Assembly (NCBI RefSeq): GCF_001483755.1
Contig: NZ_LQBK01000022.1
Location: forward strand, 71,992-135,991
Source of the DNA: Kocuria rosea subsp. polaris
GTDB lineage: Bacteria; Actinomycetota; Actinomycetes; Actinomycetales; Micrococcaceae
Direction: 5' to 3'
Length of the DNA: 64,000 bases
Made by a program: the position numbers and the translations under genes. Position 1 is the first letter of the stretch; each line of letters begins with the position of its first letter. The notes below the pieces were generated by a model. It did not search any database. It saw only the letters and a program-made list of their open reading frames with translations, and was not told the origin of the DNA. Below, one piece after another: positions 49,409 through 59,184 of this stretch.

Positions 49409-50503
49409 TCAGCGGGTGTCGTGGGGGTACCGCACGCCGATCCGCTCCCGCACCCGGTCGAAGAGCTCCACGAGCTCGAGGGAGTCGGCCCACGGCATCA
49501 CGGGGGACTCGAGCAGGCCCTGCTGCACGCAGCGGGTGGCCTCCCGCATCTCGAAGACGTAGCCCGCGCCCGGCACGGCCACGCGCTCCACCGCGGGGTC
49601 GGCGCCGCCGCGGGCGCCGGCGGCGGTCTGCAGCACCAGGGTGGTGGGGCAGTTGATCCGGCCGTCCACGCGCAGCCAGCCCTCCGTGCCGCTGAGCGTC
49701 ACCTGGTGCGGGACCGTGCTGGACAGGGTGCCGCTCACGTGGGCCCGGCCGTGGCCGTAGTCCAGGGTCAGGGCGGTGTCCACGTCCACGTCGGTGGCGC
49801 CGAGCTCCGCGCGGGCGCTCCAGCGCTCCGGGGCGCCGAGCACGGCGGAGGTCCAGGTCAGCGGATAGACCATCATGTCCAGCAGCACGCCTCCGCCGTC
49901 GGCCCGGCGGAACAGCCGGTGGGCCGGGTCGAGGGGGCGGTGCATGCCGATGGACCCCTCGACCGAGCGCACCCGGCCGAGCCGGCCCTCCCGGACCCAG
50001 CGCATCGCGGTGCGGAAGCCGGGGGTCATGCGGGTCCAGACGGCCTCCATGAGGAAGACGCCGTGCTCGCGGGCCAGGCGGAACAGGTCCCGGACCTCCG
50101 CCGCGGTCATGGCGAGGGCCTTCTCGCACACCACGTGCTTGCCGGCCCGCAGCAGCGCCGAGACGTCCCGGTGGTGGTAGCCGTGCGGGGTGGCCACGTA
50201 GACGATCTCCACGTCCGGGTCGGCCGCCAGGCGGTCCAGGCCCGTGGCGGGGGCGGTGCTGCCGTAGGCGCGCTCCACCCCGTGCCGGCGGGCGAAGTCC
50301 TCCGCGCGGTGCTGGTCCCGCGAGCTCACGGCCACCAGCCGGGCGTCGGGCAGCGCGGCGATGTCCGCGACCACCTTCTCCGCGATGCCGCCGGTGCTGA
50401 CCACGCCCCATCCGAGCGTGCGGCCCGTCGCGGTGCCGGGGTCGTCGAGGTGGGCGGCGTCGAGGGAGGCGGCGACGAACGGGCTGAGGGTCTGAGCGGG
50501 CAT
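49409..50503 (-). CDS. Gfo/Idh/MocA-family oxidoreductase
   Basis: 364 aa. Rossmann region LGWGVVSTGGIAEKVVADIAALPDARLVAVSSRD (about 30-63), Lys of the CEKALAMT motif (about 128), and LMEAVWTRMTPGFRTAMRWV, which places it in the dihydrodiol dehydrogenase/glucose-fructose-oxidoreductase-like subgroup. Substrate unknown. Divergent from a TetR regulator across 160 bp. The first 25 residues are an extra N-terminal extension compared with most members; an internal start is possible. Confidence 0.83.
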   Translation of the reverse strand: MPAQTLSPFVAASLDAAHLDDPGTATGRTLGWGVVSTGGIAEKVVADIAALPDARLVAVSSRDQHRAEDFARRHGVERAYGSTAPATGLDRLAADPDVEIVYVATPHGYHHRDVSALLRAGKHVVCEKALAMTAAEVRDLFRLAREHGVFLMEAVWTRMTPGFRTAMRWVREGRLGRVRSVEGSIGMHRPLDPAHRLFRRADGGGVLLDMMVYPLTWTSAVLGAPERWSARAELGATDVDVDTALTLDYGHGRAHVSGTLSSTVPHQVTLSGTEGWLRVDGRINCPTTLVLQTAAGARGGADPAVERVAVPGAGYVFEMREATRCVQQGLLESPVMPWADSLELVELFDRVRERIGVRYPHDTR

Positions 50504-50632
50504 GGGCGCATTCTGCCACGCCGTTCCCCGGCGCCACCCGCTGAGCGCTGCCCGCCCGGCGCCGTCGCACCTGGCCGCCCGTTCGAGGCCGCCCGCTCCG
50601 GGCCGCGGCCCGCCCTCCCCGGCCGCGCCGAT

Positions 50633-50657
50633 CGAACGACCGTTCGTCGCCTAGACT
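50633..50657 (+). promoter_or_regulatory. TetR operator and promoter of a leaderless tetR gene
   Basis: CGAACGACCGTTCG (50633-50646) is a perfect palindrome around AC, a typical TetR operator. TAGACT (50652-50657) ends six bases before the GTG start, so transcription probably begins at the start codon. Autoregulation is likely. Confidence 0.7.
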
Positions 50658-50663
50658 GGCCCC

Positions 50664-51245
50664 GTGCCCCGGGTGAGCCAGCAGTACAAGGACGAACGCC
50701 GCCGCGAGATCGTGGCCGCCGCCAGCGAGTGCTTCCTCGAGCACGGCTTCGAGGGGGCGTCGATGCACCGCATCATCGCCGCCACGGGGCTGTCCGCGGG
50801 AGCACTGTACAACCACTTCCCGAGCAAGCAGGAGCTCGTGGCGGCGGCCGCCCGCGCCGCCCTGGACCGGGTCCTCGCGGCCGCGGAGGACGAGCCCCGC
50901 ACCGACCCCGCCGCGTGGGTCGTGGGGCTGCTGGAGCGGCTGGCCGCGGACCCGGCCACCACCCGCCTGCTGCTCATCACGTGGGGCGGCGCCGTGACCG
51001 ACCCGGGTCTGGCCGCGCTGGCCGGGGAGCACCTGGGACGTGTGCGGGACCGCGTCGAGGAGCGATACGGGCGGTGGGCGGCCGAGGAGCTGGGGCTCGA
51101 CCCCGGCGCGGCCCGGGAGTGGGCCGGGATGTTCGCCCAGGCCATCCTCTCGGTGCTGCAGGGCTGGGTGGTGCAGTCCTGCCTGCTGCCCGGCTTCGAC
51201 CACGGCGCGTACCTCGACTACGCGCGCACCCTCGCGGCGCAGTGA
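50664..51245 (+). CDS. TetR-family transcriptional regulator
   Basis: 193 aa, GTG 50664. N-terminal HTH: RRREIVAAASECFLEHGFEGASMHRIIAATGLSAGALYNHFPSKQELV (about 12-59), a complete TetR signature. C-terminal ligand domain with GWVVQSCLLPGFDHGAYLDY. It faces the Gfo/Idh oxidoreductase gene across a region with a clear palindrome and probably regulates itself and perhaps that gene. Ligand unknown. Confidence 0.9.
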   Translation: MPRVSQQYKDERRREIVAAASECFLEHGFEGASMHRIIAATGLSAGALYNHFPSKQELVAAAARAALDRVLAAAEDEPRTDPAAWVVGLLERLAADPATTRLLLITWGGAVTDPGLAALAGEHLGRVRDRVEERYGRWAAEELGLDPGAAREWAGMFAQAILSVLQGWVVQSCLLPGFDHGAYLDYARTLAAQ

Positions 51246-51284
51246 CCGGGTGCCGTGTCCAGGAACCACGGCCCGGTGCGGCGC

Positions 51285-51335
51285 GGAGCCGGGTCAGGCA
51301 TGGAGCCGGGTCAGGCGTTGAGCCGCGTCAGGCGT
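51285..51335. repeat. three tandem 17-bp copies at a gene 3' end
   Basis: GGAGCCGGGTCAGGCAT (51285), GGAGCCGGGTCAGGCGT (51302) and TGAGCCGCGTCAGGCGT (51319), with a partial fourth copy continuing into the gamma-carbonic anhydrase C terminus. The third copy contains that gene's stop codon (51328-51330), so the last codons and the stop have been duplicated downstream. Confidence 0.8.
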
Positions 51336-51864
51336 TGAGCCGGCGGTGCTCGGCGGAGAGCTGCACGTAGGTCCGCGCGTTGGCCCGGACCTTCTCCTGC
51401 TCCTCCTGCGTGAGCTCGCGCCGGACCTTGGCCGGCACCCCGGCCACCAGTGAGCGCGGCGGCACCACGGTGCCCTCTAGGACGACGGCGCCCGCGGCGA
51501 CCAGGGAGCCCGTGCCGATCACGGCGCCGTTGAGGACGGTCGCGTTCATCCCGACCAGGACCTCGTCCTCCACGGTGCAGCCGTGCACCACGGCGCCGTG
51601 GCCGACGCTCACGTCCGCGCCGATCGTGCAGGCGTGGCCGGGGTCGGAGTGGACCACCACGTTGTCCTGCAGGTTCGAGCGCGCCCCCAGCCGGACGGGG
51701 GAGCGGTCCCCGCGCACCACGGCGCCGTAGAAGGTCCCGGACCCGGGGCCCAGCTCGACGTCGCCCACGACCGTGGCGGTCGGGGCCACGAAGGCGGACG
51801 GGTCGATCCGGGGCTCGTGCCCGCCGTGCGGGAGGACCAGGCCGGGCGTCGTGGAGTGTGCCAT
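51328..51864 (-). CDS. gamma-class carbonic anhydrase family protein
   Basis: 178 aa left-handed beta-helix (hexapeptide repeats such as VVGDVELGPGSGTFYGAVVRGD). Three zinc-ligand histidines are in place: His72 (VVHSD), His89 and His94 (GHGAVVHGC). Arg51 and Asp53 (VVRGD) and Gln66 (NLQDN) are also conserved. Members hydrate CO2 or are catalytically silent acyltransferase-like homologues. TAGGCT ends six bases before the ATG, implying a leaderless mRNA. Confidence 0.9.
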   Translation of the reverse strand: MAHSTTPGLVLPHGGHEPRIDPSAFVAPTATVVGDVELGPGSGTFYGAVVRGDRSPVRLGARSNLQDNVVVHSDPGHACTIGADVSVGHGAVVHGCTVEDEVLVGMNATVLNGAVIGTGSLVAAGAVVLEGTVVPPRSLVAGVPAKVRRELTQEEQEKVRANARTYVQLSAEHRRLNA

Positions 51865-51899
51865 GCGCCCAGCCTAGCGGCGGAGCAGCGGCCCGCGGC

Positions 51900-54800
51900 T
51901 CAGGCGTCCTGCCGGGTGACCGCCGGGCGCGCGGAGCGCTGGTGCCCGTGCTGGAGGGCCACCCGGATCTTCTGGCCGCCCTTGAGCACGTACTCCGCGC
52001 CGTGCACGTGGATCGTGACGTCGTCCGCGCGGCGGGAGGAGCCCTCGAGCTCCAGGACGTGGTGGTCGATGCAGACCCGGATCACCTGCCCGCGGTACAG
52101 CACCGTGAACGTCACCGACTGCAGCTGGCTCGGCAGGGCCGGGTCGAACTCGAGCCACCCGCCCCGCACGCGCAGCCCCGCGTAGGCGCGGGTCACGACG
52201 TCGACCGAGCCGGCCATGGCGCCCAGGTGGATGCCCTCGCCCGTGGTCCCGCCCTGGGTGTCGTCGAGGTCCACCAGCAGGGCGTCCTGGAAGGACGACC
52301 ACGAACGGTCCGGGTGCAGCCACGCGAGCACCGAGGCGTTGACCACCCGGGAGAGCGAGGAGCCGTGGGAGGAGCGCGCGATGTAGAAGTCGACGGTGCG
52401 CTCGATCGCGGCGTGGTCCACGTCGTAGCCCATCCGGCCGAGCTCCTCGACCAGGCCGTCGGGACCGAAGAGGTAGACCAGCATGATCGTGTCGGCCTGC
52501 TTGGCCAGCTTGTAGTTGTTGGTCATGTCGCCCTCGTTCTCCAGCAGGAGGTCGAGGCGGCCGATGTTGCGGTACTTGGCCCGGTAGTACTCCCAGTCCA
52601 GCTCGTCGAGGTCGTCGTAGCCGTGGAACTGGCTGATGGTGCCGTCCGCGTTGAACGGCACGAACATCCGCTCGGCCATCTGCTGCCACGTCCCGACCTC
52701 CTCGGGCGAGAGGTCGAAGCGGGCGGAGAGCTCCTCGCGCTGGTGCTCCACCATGTCGTGGAAGATGTGGGCGCTGTGCCGGAACAGCCAGGCCGCCAGC
52801 ACGTTCGTGTAGGCGTTGTCCTTGAGGCCGCCGCCGTGCTGGCCGCGCGGGCCGTCGTGGTACTCGTCCGGGCCCATGACCCCGGCGATGTGGAAGCGGC
52901 CGTCCGCGGGGTCGTAGTCCGTGAGGGACGCGAAGAGCCGGGTGATCCCGATGATCAGCTCCGAGCCCTGGCCGGCCAGCCAGTCCAGGTCGCCGGTGGT
53001 CTCGTAGTAGATCCAGGCGTTGTAGGCGATCGCGAGGCCCACGTGGAACTGGCGCCACGAGTTGTCCGGCAGCCACCGGTTGGAGTGGTGGTTGAACAGC
53101 TCCGGCGGGGTCTCCTCCCGGCCGTCGGAGCCCGACTGCCACGGGAACGCGGCGCCCTCGAGCCCGAACTCGGTGGCCCGGTGCTTCGCCATGGGCAGCC
53201 GGCGCCACCGGTAGGACAGCAGGGCGCGCGTCACCTGCGGCTGGTGCAGGTTGACCACCGGGAGGATGTAGAGCTCGTCCCAGAAGATGTGCCCCCGGTA
53301 GCCCTCGCCGTGCAGACCGCGGGCGGGGACGCCGGCGTCGCGCAGGGACATGTGCGGGGCCAGCGTCTGGGCCACGTGGAACAGGTGCACCCGCAGCGCC
53401 AGCTGGGTCAGGCACAGCTCCCCGGTGCTGTTCTCCGGGTCCGGGCACACGTCCACGTCGAAGCGGTCCCACAGCAGCGACCACTCGATCTCGTGCGAGG
53501 GCAGCAGGCCCCGGACGCCGCTGGGGTTGCGGTCCAGCTCCGCGAGCGCGCCCTCCCGCGGCGAACCGATCGCCGCGTCGCGGCTCGTGACCACCGCCGT
53601 GGTCGAGTCGATGATCACCGGGCGGCCGTCGGCGATGTTGACCTGGTGGCGGCGGAACTCGGTGCCGCCCGGGCGGATCTCGCGGCGCTCCCGGACGTTC
53701 TGGCCGCCCTCGATGGTGGTGCGCTGGGCCGTGGTGATCTCGATCTTGGACTGGGTGGTGCGCACGTGGGAGAGCAGGGTCTCGTGGTCGTCGGGCAGGG
53801 ACGTCGACTCGAGGTCCACGAGGTGGTGGTCGTTGAGGTCCTGGTACTCCGCGACCCCGTTGTTGCGCACGCTGGGGTCGATGCCCGTGCGCAGGTGCAG
53901 CCGTCCGGAGAACCCCCGGGCGGTCACCGTGGTCTCCTGCGCCCCCAGGTGCCGGAAGCGCAGCGACACGAGGCGGCGCTGGACGATCTCCAGCCGGGCG
54001 CGGGCGCCGTCCTCGCCCCGGTCGCCGTTGAGGTCGGTGAGGGTCAGGGAGCGGATGAGCAGGCCGCGGCGCAGGTCGAGCTCGGTCCGCTCGTCGGACG
54101 GGACCAGCCCGCCCTCCGACCACCAGTCGCCGCCGGAGACGCGCAGGTCCAGATGGGTCCAGTTGGGGGCGTTGACCATGGACTCGTGCTCGACGTCGCG
54201 GCCGCTCAGGTGGCTCACCACCCGGTTGAAGATGCCGGCCAGGTAGTTGCCGGGGTAGTGCACCCCGTTGTCGGGGAACTCGCAGGCGGACCCGCGCACG
54301 CCCATGTAGCCGTTCGCCAGCGTCAGGAGGGTCTCCCGCCGGGCCTCGGTGGTCGGGTCGAAGCCCTCGAAGACCAGCTTCCAGGGGTCGTCGCGGCGGG
54401 CGCCGAGGTCGAGCTCCCCGACGTCGTTGAGCACGATCGTGGCCCCGGCCCGGTACAGGTCGTTGCGCTCGCCGTGGCGGCGGATGCCCACGACCATGCC
54501 GAAGCCGCCGGCGGCCGCGGCCTGCACCCCGGACACGGCGTCCTCCACCACCACGGACCGGGCCGGGTTCACGCCGAGCATCTTCGCGCAGGTGAGGAAC
54601 GTGTCGGGGGCCGGCTTGCCGGGCAGCCCGTGCTCGGCGGCGAAGTGGCCGTCCACGATGATGTCGAAGGAGTCCTGCAGCCCGGCCGCCGCGAGCACCG
54701 GGACGCTGTTGCGGCTCGCGGTCACGAGGCCCACCGGCACCCCGGCCCCGCGCAGCCGCTCGATGAGCGCCACGGTCCGGTCGAAGACCCGCACGCCCTG

Positions 54801-55223
54801 GACCTGCAGGGCGTCCTGGAAGTAGGTGTTCTTCAGCACGGCCTGGCCCTGCACGGTCCACGCCCCCGGCGTCTCGTCGCCCTCGGGCAGGCGTGCGCCG
54901 CGGGCGGCGAGCAGGGAGCGGATCCCGTCCTCGCGCCGCCTGCCGTCCACGTAGTGGCGGTAGTCCGCGTCGGCGTCGAAGGGCCGCCGGTCCACCGTGG
55001 TGCCCTCCTCGGCCGGCTCGAGCCGGTCGTCGGCCAGGATCGCGTCGAAGAGGGTCTTCCAGGCCGCGGCGTGCACGGCGGCGGTGTCGGTGACCACCCC
55101 GTCCATGTCGAAGATGACGGCCTCGTGCGGGATGCGCAGCTGGTCGACCGCCTGGGCCGGTGCGTCCGGGCCCTGGATGCGCGGCAGGGACGCGGTGAAC
55201 GGGGCGGTGGGCAGTGCGTTCAC
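51900..55223 (-). CDS. HAD beta-phosphoglucomutase - GH65 phosphorylase fusion
   Basis: 1107 aa from GTG 55221-55223, which has GGAGGA six bases upstream. Residues about 35-285 are a HAD-type beta-phosphoglucomutase domain (FDMDGVVTDT, Asp39 nucleophile and Asp41). Residues about 310-1085 are glycoside hydrolase family 65 with FWDELYILP and the catalytic acid in VMGPDEYHD (Glu787). GH65 enzymes phosphorolyse maltose, trehalose, kojibiose or nigerose to beta-glucose-1-phosphate, which the mutase converts to glucose-6-phosphate, so the fusion channels both steps. The disaccharide cannot be told from sequence. No transporter gene is adjacent. The C terminus is the usual GH65 beta-sandwich. Confidence 0.9.
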   Translation of the reverse strand: MNALPTAPFTASLPRIQGPDAPAQAVDQLRIPHEAVIFDMDGVVTDTAAVHAAAWKTLFDAILADDRLEPAEEGTTVDRRPFDADADYRHYVDGRRREDGIRSLLAARGARLPEGDETPGAWTVQGQAVLKNTYFQDALQVQGVRVFDRTVALIERLRGAGVPVGLVTASRNSVPVLAAAGLQDSFDIIVDGHFAAEHGLPGKPAPDTFLTCAKMLGVNPARSVVVEDAVSGVQAAAAGGFGMVVGIRRHGERNDLYRAGATIVLNDVGELDLGARRDDPWKLVFEGFDPTTEARRETLLTLANGYMGVRGSACEFPDNGVHYPGNYLAGIFNRVVSHLSGRDVEHESMVNAPNWTHLDLRVSGGDWWSEGGLVPSDERTELDLRRGLLIRSLTLTDLNGDRGEDGARARLEIVQRRLVSLRFRHLGAQETTVTARGFSGRLHLRTGIDPSVRNNGVAEYQDLNDHHLVDLESTSLPDDHETLLSHVRTTQSKIEITTAQRTTIEGGQNVRERREIRPGGTEFRRHQVNIADGRPVIIDSTTAVVTSRDAAIGSPREGALAELDRNPSGVRGLLPSHEIEWSLLWDRFDVDVCPDPENSTGELCLTQLALRVHLFHVAQTLAPHMSLRDAGVPARGLHGEGYRGHIFWDELYILPVVNLHQPQVTRALLSYRWRRLPMAKHRATEFGLEGAAFPWQSGSDGREETPPELFNHHSNRWLPDNSWRQFHVGLAIAYNAWIYYETTGDLDWLAGQGSELIIGITRLFASLTDYDPADGRFHIAGVMGPDEYHDGPRGQHGGGLKDNAYTNVLAAWLFRHSAHIFHDMVEHQREELSARFDLSPEEVGTWQQMAERMFVPFNADGTISQFHGYDDLDELDWEYYRAKYRNIGRLDLLLENEGDMTNNYKLAKQADTIMLVYLFGPDGLVEELGRMGYDVDHAAIERTVDFYIARSSHGSSLSRVVNASVLAWLHPDRSWSSFQDALLVDLDDTQGGTTGEGIHLGAMAGSVDVVTRAYAGLRVRGGWLEFDPALPSQLQSVTFTVLYRGQVIRVCIDHHVLELEGSSRRADDVTIHVHGAEYVLKGGQKIRVALQHGHQRSARPAVTRQDA

Positions 55224-55416
55224 GAGAGTTCCTCCGGAAGTGGGTGTGTTTCCCGTGGCCCCCGGAACCGCACGGAGAGACCCCAGCACACGGCACGCGA
55301 CGGACCCCGGACGCGTCGTTGCGGTTTGGCACGGGAGCGGTGACGGCCGTCCGTGCCGACGGTTCCTGACCAGTTCATTAAACGGCCCGGGGCCCGCAGG
55401 GGCAAGCCGCGTCCGC

Positions 55417-56970
55417 TCAGTGGTCCGCCCGGGGCAGGCGGACCGTGAACCGGGTGCTGCCCGGGACGCTGCTGACGTCGATCCGCCCGTGGTGCGCGTG
55501 CACGATGGCCTCCACGATCGAGAGCCCCAGACCCGTGCCGCGGGAGGTCCCGGCCCGGGCGTGGTCCTCCCGGGCGAAGCGGGCGAAGATGTGCTCGAGG
55601 AAGTCCGCGCCGACGCCGGGGCCGTCGTCGGCCACCGCGAGCACGGCCTCGCCGCGGGTCCGCGGCCCGCCGCCGGGCTCCACGGTGCCGTCGGGCTCCA
55701 CGGTGAGGGACGCGGTGACGGTGGTCCCGGCGGGCGTGTGCTGGTGGGCGTTGGCGAGCAGGTTGATGAGCACCTGGCGCAGCTGGGCCGGGTCGCCCCG
55801 CACGAGCACGGGCTCGTCGGGCAGCTCGAGGCGCCAGACGTGGCCGGGCGCCGCCACCCGGAGGTCGCTGACCGTCTCGATCACCAGCTCGAGGAGGTCG
55901 ACGTCCTCGGTGACCACCGCCCGGCCCTCGTCCAGGCGCGCGAGCAGCAGCAGGTCCTCGACGAGCGCGGTCATCCGCGCCGCCTCGGACTCCACCCGGG
56001 ACAGGGAGCCGCGGCCCTGCGGGCTCATCGGCTCGGTGAGCCGGATGAGCTCCGCGTAGCCCCGGATGCTGGCCAGCGGGGTGCGCAGCTCGTGGCTGGC
56101 GTCGGCCACGAACCGGCGCACGCGCGTCTCGCTGCGCTGGCGGGCGACCAGGGCGTGGCTGACGTTGTCCAGCATCCGCCCGAAGGCGTGGCCGAGCCGG
56201 CCCACCTCCGTGTCGGGGTGCGCGGCCGGCGCCACGGCCCCGACGGGCAGGACCACCTCCCCGTGGTCGAGGTCGAGCTCCGAGACGCGGGTCGCCACGT
56301 CGGAGAGCCGTTCCACGGGGCGCAGGGTGCGCCGGACGACGACGAGGCCGAGCAGCCCCGTGGCGGCGATGGCGCCGGTCGAGATCGCCGCGGTGCTCAC
56401 CCCGAAGCTGCGCAGGGTCTGCTCCTTGTCGGCCAGCGGCAGGCCGGTCAGCACGAGCCCCCAGTCCCACGGGTCGTCGACCACCAGCACCCGGTAGCCG
56501 CCCACGGCCAGCTGCACGTCCACGGGACCCCACTGCTCGCCCCCGTCCTCGTCCGACTCCGCGCCGAGCGCCGTCACGAGCTCCCCGAGCCGCCGCCGGT
56601 CCGCGTCGGTCAGCTCCTGCCGCGTCCCGTCGGCGGCGAAGAGCCCGGCGCGGACCACCTCGCCGTCCACGATCCGGGCGTTGAGGGTCCCCGCGCCCTG
56701 CGCGGGGACGTCCATCATGGCCTCCAGCTCCTCCGAGGGCCCGGCGGCGGCCCGGACCCCGTACTCGATCGCGCGGAAGGAGGCGTCCCGGACCTGGCGG
56801 TCCAGCTGCTCGCCCAGGGACACGTTGAGCGCGGCGAGGCCCAGGGCGCCCACCGCGGCGCAGGCGACGGTCAGCAGCGCCAGGACCGTCAGCAGCAGCT
56901 TGGTGCGCAGCTGCAGCGCCCGGCCGGGTCCGCGGAGCCGCGGCCGGGCACCGGCGCCTCCGGCGCTCAT
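55417..56970 (-). CDS. sensor histidine kinase
   Basis: 517 aa. Two membrane helices (KLLLTVLALLTVACAAVGALGLA, about 24-46, and ISTGAIAATGLLGLVVV, about 196-212) flank an extracytoplasmic sensor of about 145 residues. Then HAMP, DHp with phosphorylated His293 (DASHELRTPLA), and the ATPase core with N-box QVLINLLANAHQHTPAG, G1 DDGPGVG and G2 GTGLGLSIV. Pairs with the response regulator 10 bp upstream (same operon). OmpR-type systems of this build sense envelope or nutrient signals; no specific stimulus is indicated. Confidence 0.93.
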   Translation of the reverse strand: MSAGGAGARPRLRGPGRALQLRTKLLLTVLALLTVACAAVGALGLAALNVSLGEQLDRQVRDASFRAIEYGVRAAAGPSEELEAMMDVPAQGAGTLNARIVDGEVVRAGLFAADGTRQELTDADRRRLGELVTALGAESDEDGGEQWGPVDVQLAVGGYRVLVVDDPWDWGLVLTGLPLADKEQTLRSFGVSTAAISTGAIAATGLLGLVVVRRTLRPVERLSDVATRVSELDLDHGEVVLPVGAVAPAAHPDTEVGRLGHAFGRMLDNVSHALVARQRSETRVRRFVADASHELRTPLASIRGYAELIRLTEPMSPQGRGSLSRVESEAARMTALVEDLLLLARLDEGRAVVTEDVDLLELVIETVSDLRVAAPGHVWRLELPDEPVLVRGDPAQLRQVLINLLANAHQHTPAGTTVTASLTVEPDGTVEPGGGPRTRGEAVLAVADDGPGVGADFLEHIFARFAREDHARAGTSRGTGLGLSIVEAIVHAHHGRIDVSSVPGSTRFTVRLPRADH

Positions 56971-56980
56971 CGGAGGGTGC

Positions 56981-57727
56981 TCACTCGGCCGGTCGGAGGA
57001 CGTAGCCGGCGCCGCGCACCGTGTGGATCATGGGCGGCCGGCCGGCGTCGACCTTCTTGCGCAGGTACGAGATGTAGAGCTCCACGACGTTGGTCTGGCC
57101 GCCGAAGTCATAGCCCCAGACCAGCTCGAGGAGCTGCGGCTTGCTGAGCACCCGGCGCGCGTTCTCCATGAGGCAGCGCAGCAGGTCGAACTGGGTGGCG
57201 GTCAGCGCGATCTCGGCGCCGCCCCGGCGGACCTCCCGCGTGTCCGCGTTGAGCACGAGGTCGCCCACGACCAGTTCGGCGGAGTCCGGGTGGGCGATGC
57301 CCGCACGCTGCACCAGGCGGTGCAGCCGCAGCAGCAGCTCCTCCATGTCGAACGGCTTCGTCACGTAGTCGTCCCCGCCCGCCGCGAGGCCGGTGATGCG
57401 GTCCTCGGTGCTGTCCTTCGCGGTGAGGAACAGGGCCGGGACGGTGGGGGAGAAGGAGCGGATCCGCTCGAGCACCTCCACCCCCGAGCAGCCCGGGAGC
57501 ATGACGTCCAGCACCAGCACGTCGGGCCGGAAGCGGCGGGCCTCGGCCACCGCGGCGTCGCCGTCGTGGGCGGAGCGCACCTCCCAGCCCAGCATCGACA
57601 GGCCCATGGACACCATCTGCGCCAGCAGCGGCTCGTCGTCGACGACGAGCGCGCGCACCGGTGCGCCGTCGGGGTGCCGCAGGCGCGGGAGGTCCACGGC
57701 GGTGGGCCGCTGCACGGGCTCGGTCAC
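56981..57727 (-). CDS. OmpR/PhoB-family response regulator
   Basis: 248 aa from GTG 57725-57727 (AGGAGGGAG with about 5-bp spacing); the longer frame to 57823 has no ribosome site. Receiver domain 25-140: VVDDEPLLAQM, phospho-acceptor Asp74 (LVLDVMLPG) and Lys104 (FLTAKDS). C-terminal winged helix (about 155-245) with ALTATQFDLLRCLMENARRVLSKPQLLELVWG and TVRGAGYVLRP. Acts on the phosphate received from the adjacent kinase. Divergent from the acyltransferase-like gene at 57958, a likely target. Confidence 0.94.
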   Translation of the reverse strand: MTEPVQRPTAVDLPRLRHPDGAPVRALVVDDEPLLAQMVSMGLSMLGWEVRSAHDGDAAVAEARRFRPDVLVLDVMLPGCSGVEVLERIRSFSPTVPALFLTAKDSTEDRITGLAAGGDDYVTKPFDMEELLLRLHRLVQRAGIAHPDSAELVVGDLVLNADTREVRRGGAEIALTATQFDLLRCLMENARRVLSKPQLLELVWGYDFGGQTNVVELYISYLRKKVDAGRPPMIHTVRGAGYVLRPAE

Positions 57728-57957
57728 GGCGTGCTCCCTCCTGGTCCCCGCCGGCGGCACCGGCGACCTGGGACCGACCTCAGCGTAGCGCCGCACCCGC
57801 CGCCGGGTCCTTCGCGGACGCACTTCACAGCCGCGGCACAGGAAGCCGATAAGAGCGCCACATCCCCGTCTGCTGAGGTGGAAGCAGGAAACGGGCCGGG
57901 GGCCCGGACCCGGCGGGCCGGAGCCCGCCGGAGCACCACGAGAGGGGAACCGCCGTC

Positions 57958-59184
57958 ATGCTGCACACCCACCACCCGGTCGGGGAGGCCCGGTCCGCGG
58001 AGCCGTCCGCCGCGCCGCGCGCCCGCCGGCGCCTGGCCGGGATCGACGCCGCCCGTGGCCTCGCCCTGCTCGGCATGGTCTCCGTGCACATCCTGCCGTC
58101 CTGGGACCCGGAGACCTTCGAGGCCACCGCCCAGTGGACCCTGTTCTCCGGCCGGGCCGCCGCCCTGTTCGCCCTGCTCGCCGGTGTGGGGCTGGCGCTC
58201 GGCTCGGGCGGGACCCGGGTGCACGAGGGGCCCCGGATGACCGCGGACCGGGCAGGGCTGCTGGTGCGGGCGGTGCTCATCACGGTGCTGGGGCTGCTGA
58301 TCAACCAGCTCTCGCCGGGCGACCCGCCCGCCTACAACATCCTCGTCTACTACGGCGTCTTCTTCCTCCTCGCCCTGCCCTTCCTGCACCTGTCCGCGCG
58401 AGCCCTGCTCGCCTGGGCGGCAGGGCTCGCGGTGCTCGGCCCCGTCCTGGTGCACGCGCTGGGGCCCGCCCTGCCCGGGTTCGCCGTGCACAACCCCGAC
58501 GTCGCCGAGCTGCTCGCCGAGCCGGGCACGACCCTCGCCCAGCTGCTGGTGACCGGCTCCTACCCGGGGGTCACCTATCTCGTCTATCTCCTGGCGGGCC
58601 TGGCGCTGGGACGGCTGGACCTCTCGGCCGCGCGCACCCAGCTCGGCCTGCTGCTCGGCGGGGCCGCGCTCGCGGCGGTGGCCGCCGTCACCTCCTGGCT
58701 GCTGCTGCACCCCCTGGGCGGCATGGAGCGCCTGCTCGCCGCGAGCCCATTCCTGGGCCGGGAGGACGTCCAGGACGTCATCGTGTACGGGCCGGACCCC
58801 GTCCTGCCCTCCTCCAGCTGGTGGTGGCTGGCCGTCACCGGGCCGCACACCAACACCCCGCTCGCCCTGCTGAGCGGGGTGGGCACCGGGGCCCTCGTGC
58901 TGGGCCTGTGCCTGCTGGTGGCCCGCCGGGCGGAGCACGTGCTGCTGCCGCTGGTCGCGGCCGGCTCGATGACCCTGACCCTCTACTCGGCGCACCTGCT
59001 CGGCCTCTTCCTGGAGCTGCACTACGAGCGGCCGGTGCTGTGGTTCCTGGTGCACGTCCTGACGGGCACCGTCCTCGCCGTCCTCTGGCGCCGGGCCCGG
59101 GGGCAGGGACCCCTCGAGCGGGTCGTCGGCCGGTCCGCGCACGCCGGGCGGGACCTGGTCCTGCGGCATCGCCTAAACTCGTAG
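57958..59184 (+). CDS. acyltransferase-like multi-pass membrane protein (DUF1624/DUF418 type)
   Basis: 408 aa, about ten membrane segments. [25 protein letters not shown] at the N terminus is the entry motif of the heparan-alpha-glucosaminide N-acetyltransferase-like/DUF418 superfamily. [18 protein letters not shown] near the C terminus is also typical. Such proteins probably modify cell-envelope glycans; the substrate is unknown. It is separated by 230 bp from the divergent two-component system. The glyA promoter seems to lie inside its last codons. RBS: GAGAGGGGAA ahead of ATG 57958. Confidence 0.8.
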   Translation: MLHTHHPVGEARSAEPSAAPRARRRLAGIDAARGLALLGMVSVHILPSWDPETFEATAQWTLFSGRAAALFALLAGVGLALGSGGTRVHEGPRMTADRAGLLVRAVLITVLGLLINQLSPGDPPAYNILVYYGVFFLLALPFLHLSARALLAWAAGLAVLGPVLVHALGPALPGFAVHNPDVAELLAEPGTTLAQLLVTGSYPGVTYLVYLLAGLALGRLDLSAARTQLGLLLGGAALAAVAAVTSWLLLHPLGGMERLLAASPFLGREDVQDVIVYGPDPVLPSSSWWWLAVTGPHTNTPLALLSGVGTGALVLGLCLLVARRAEHVLLPLVAAGSMTLTLYSAHLLGLFLELHYERPVLWFLVHVLTGTVLAVLWRRARGQGPLERVVGRSAHAGRDLVLRHRLNS

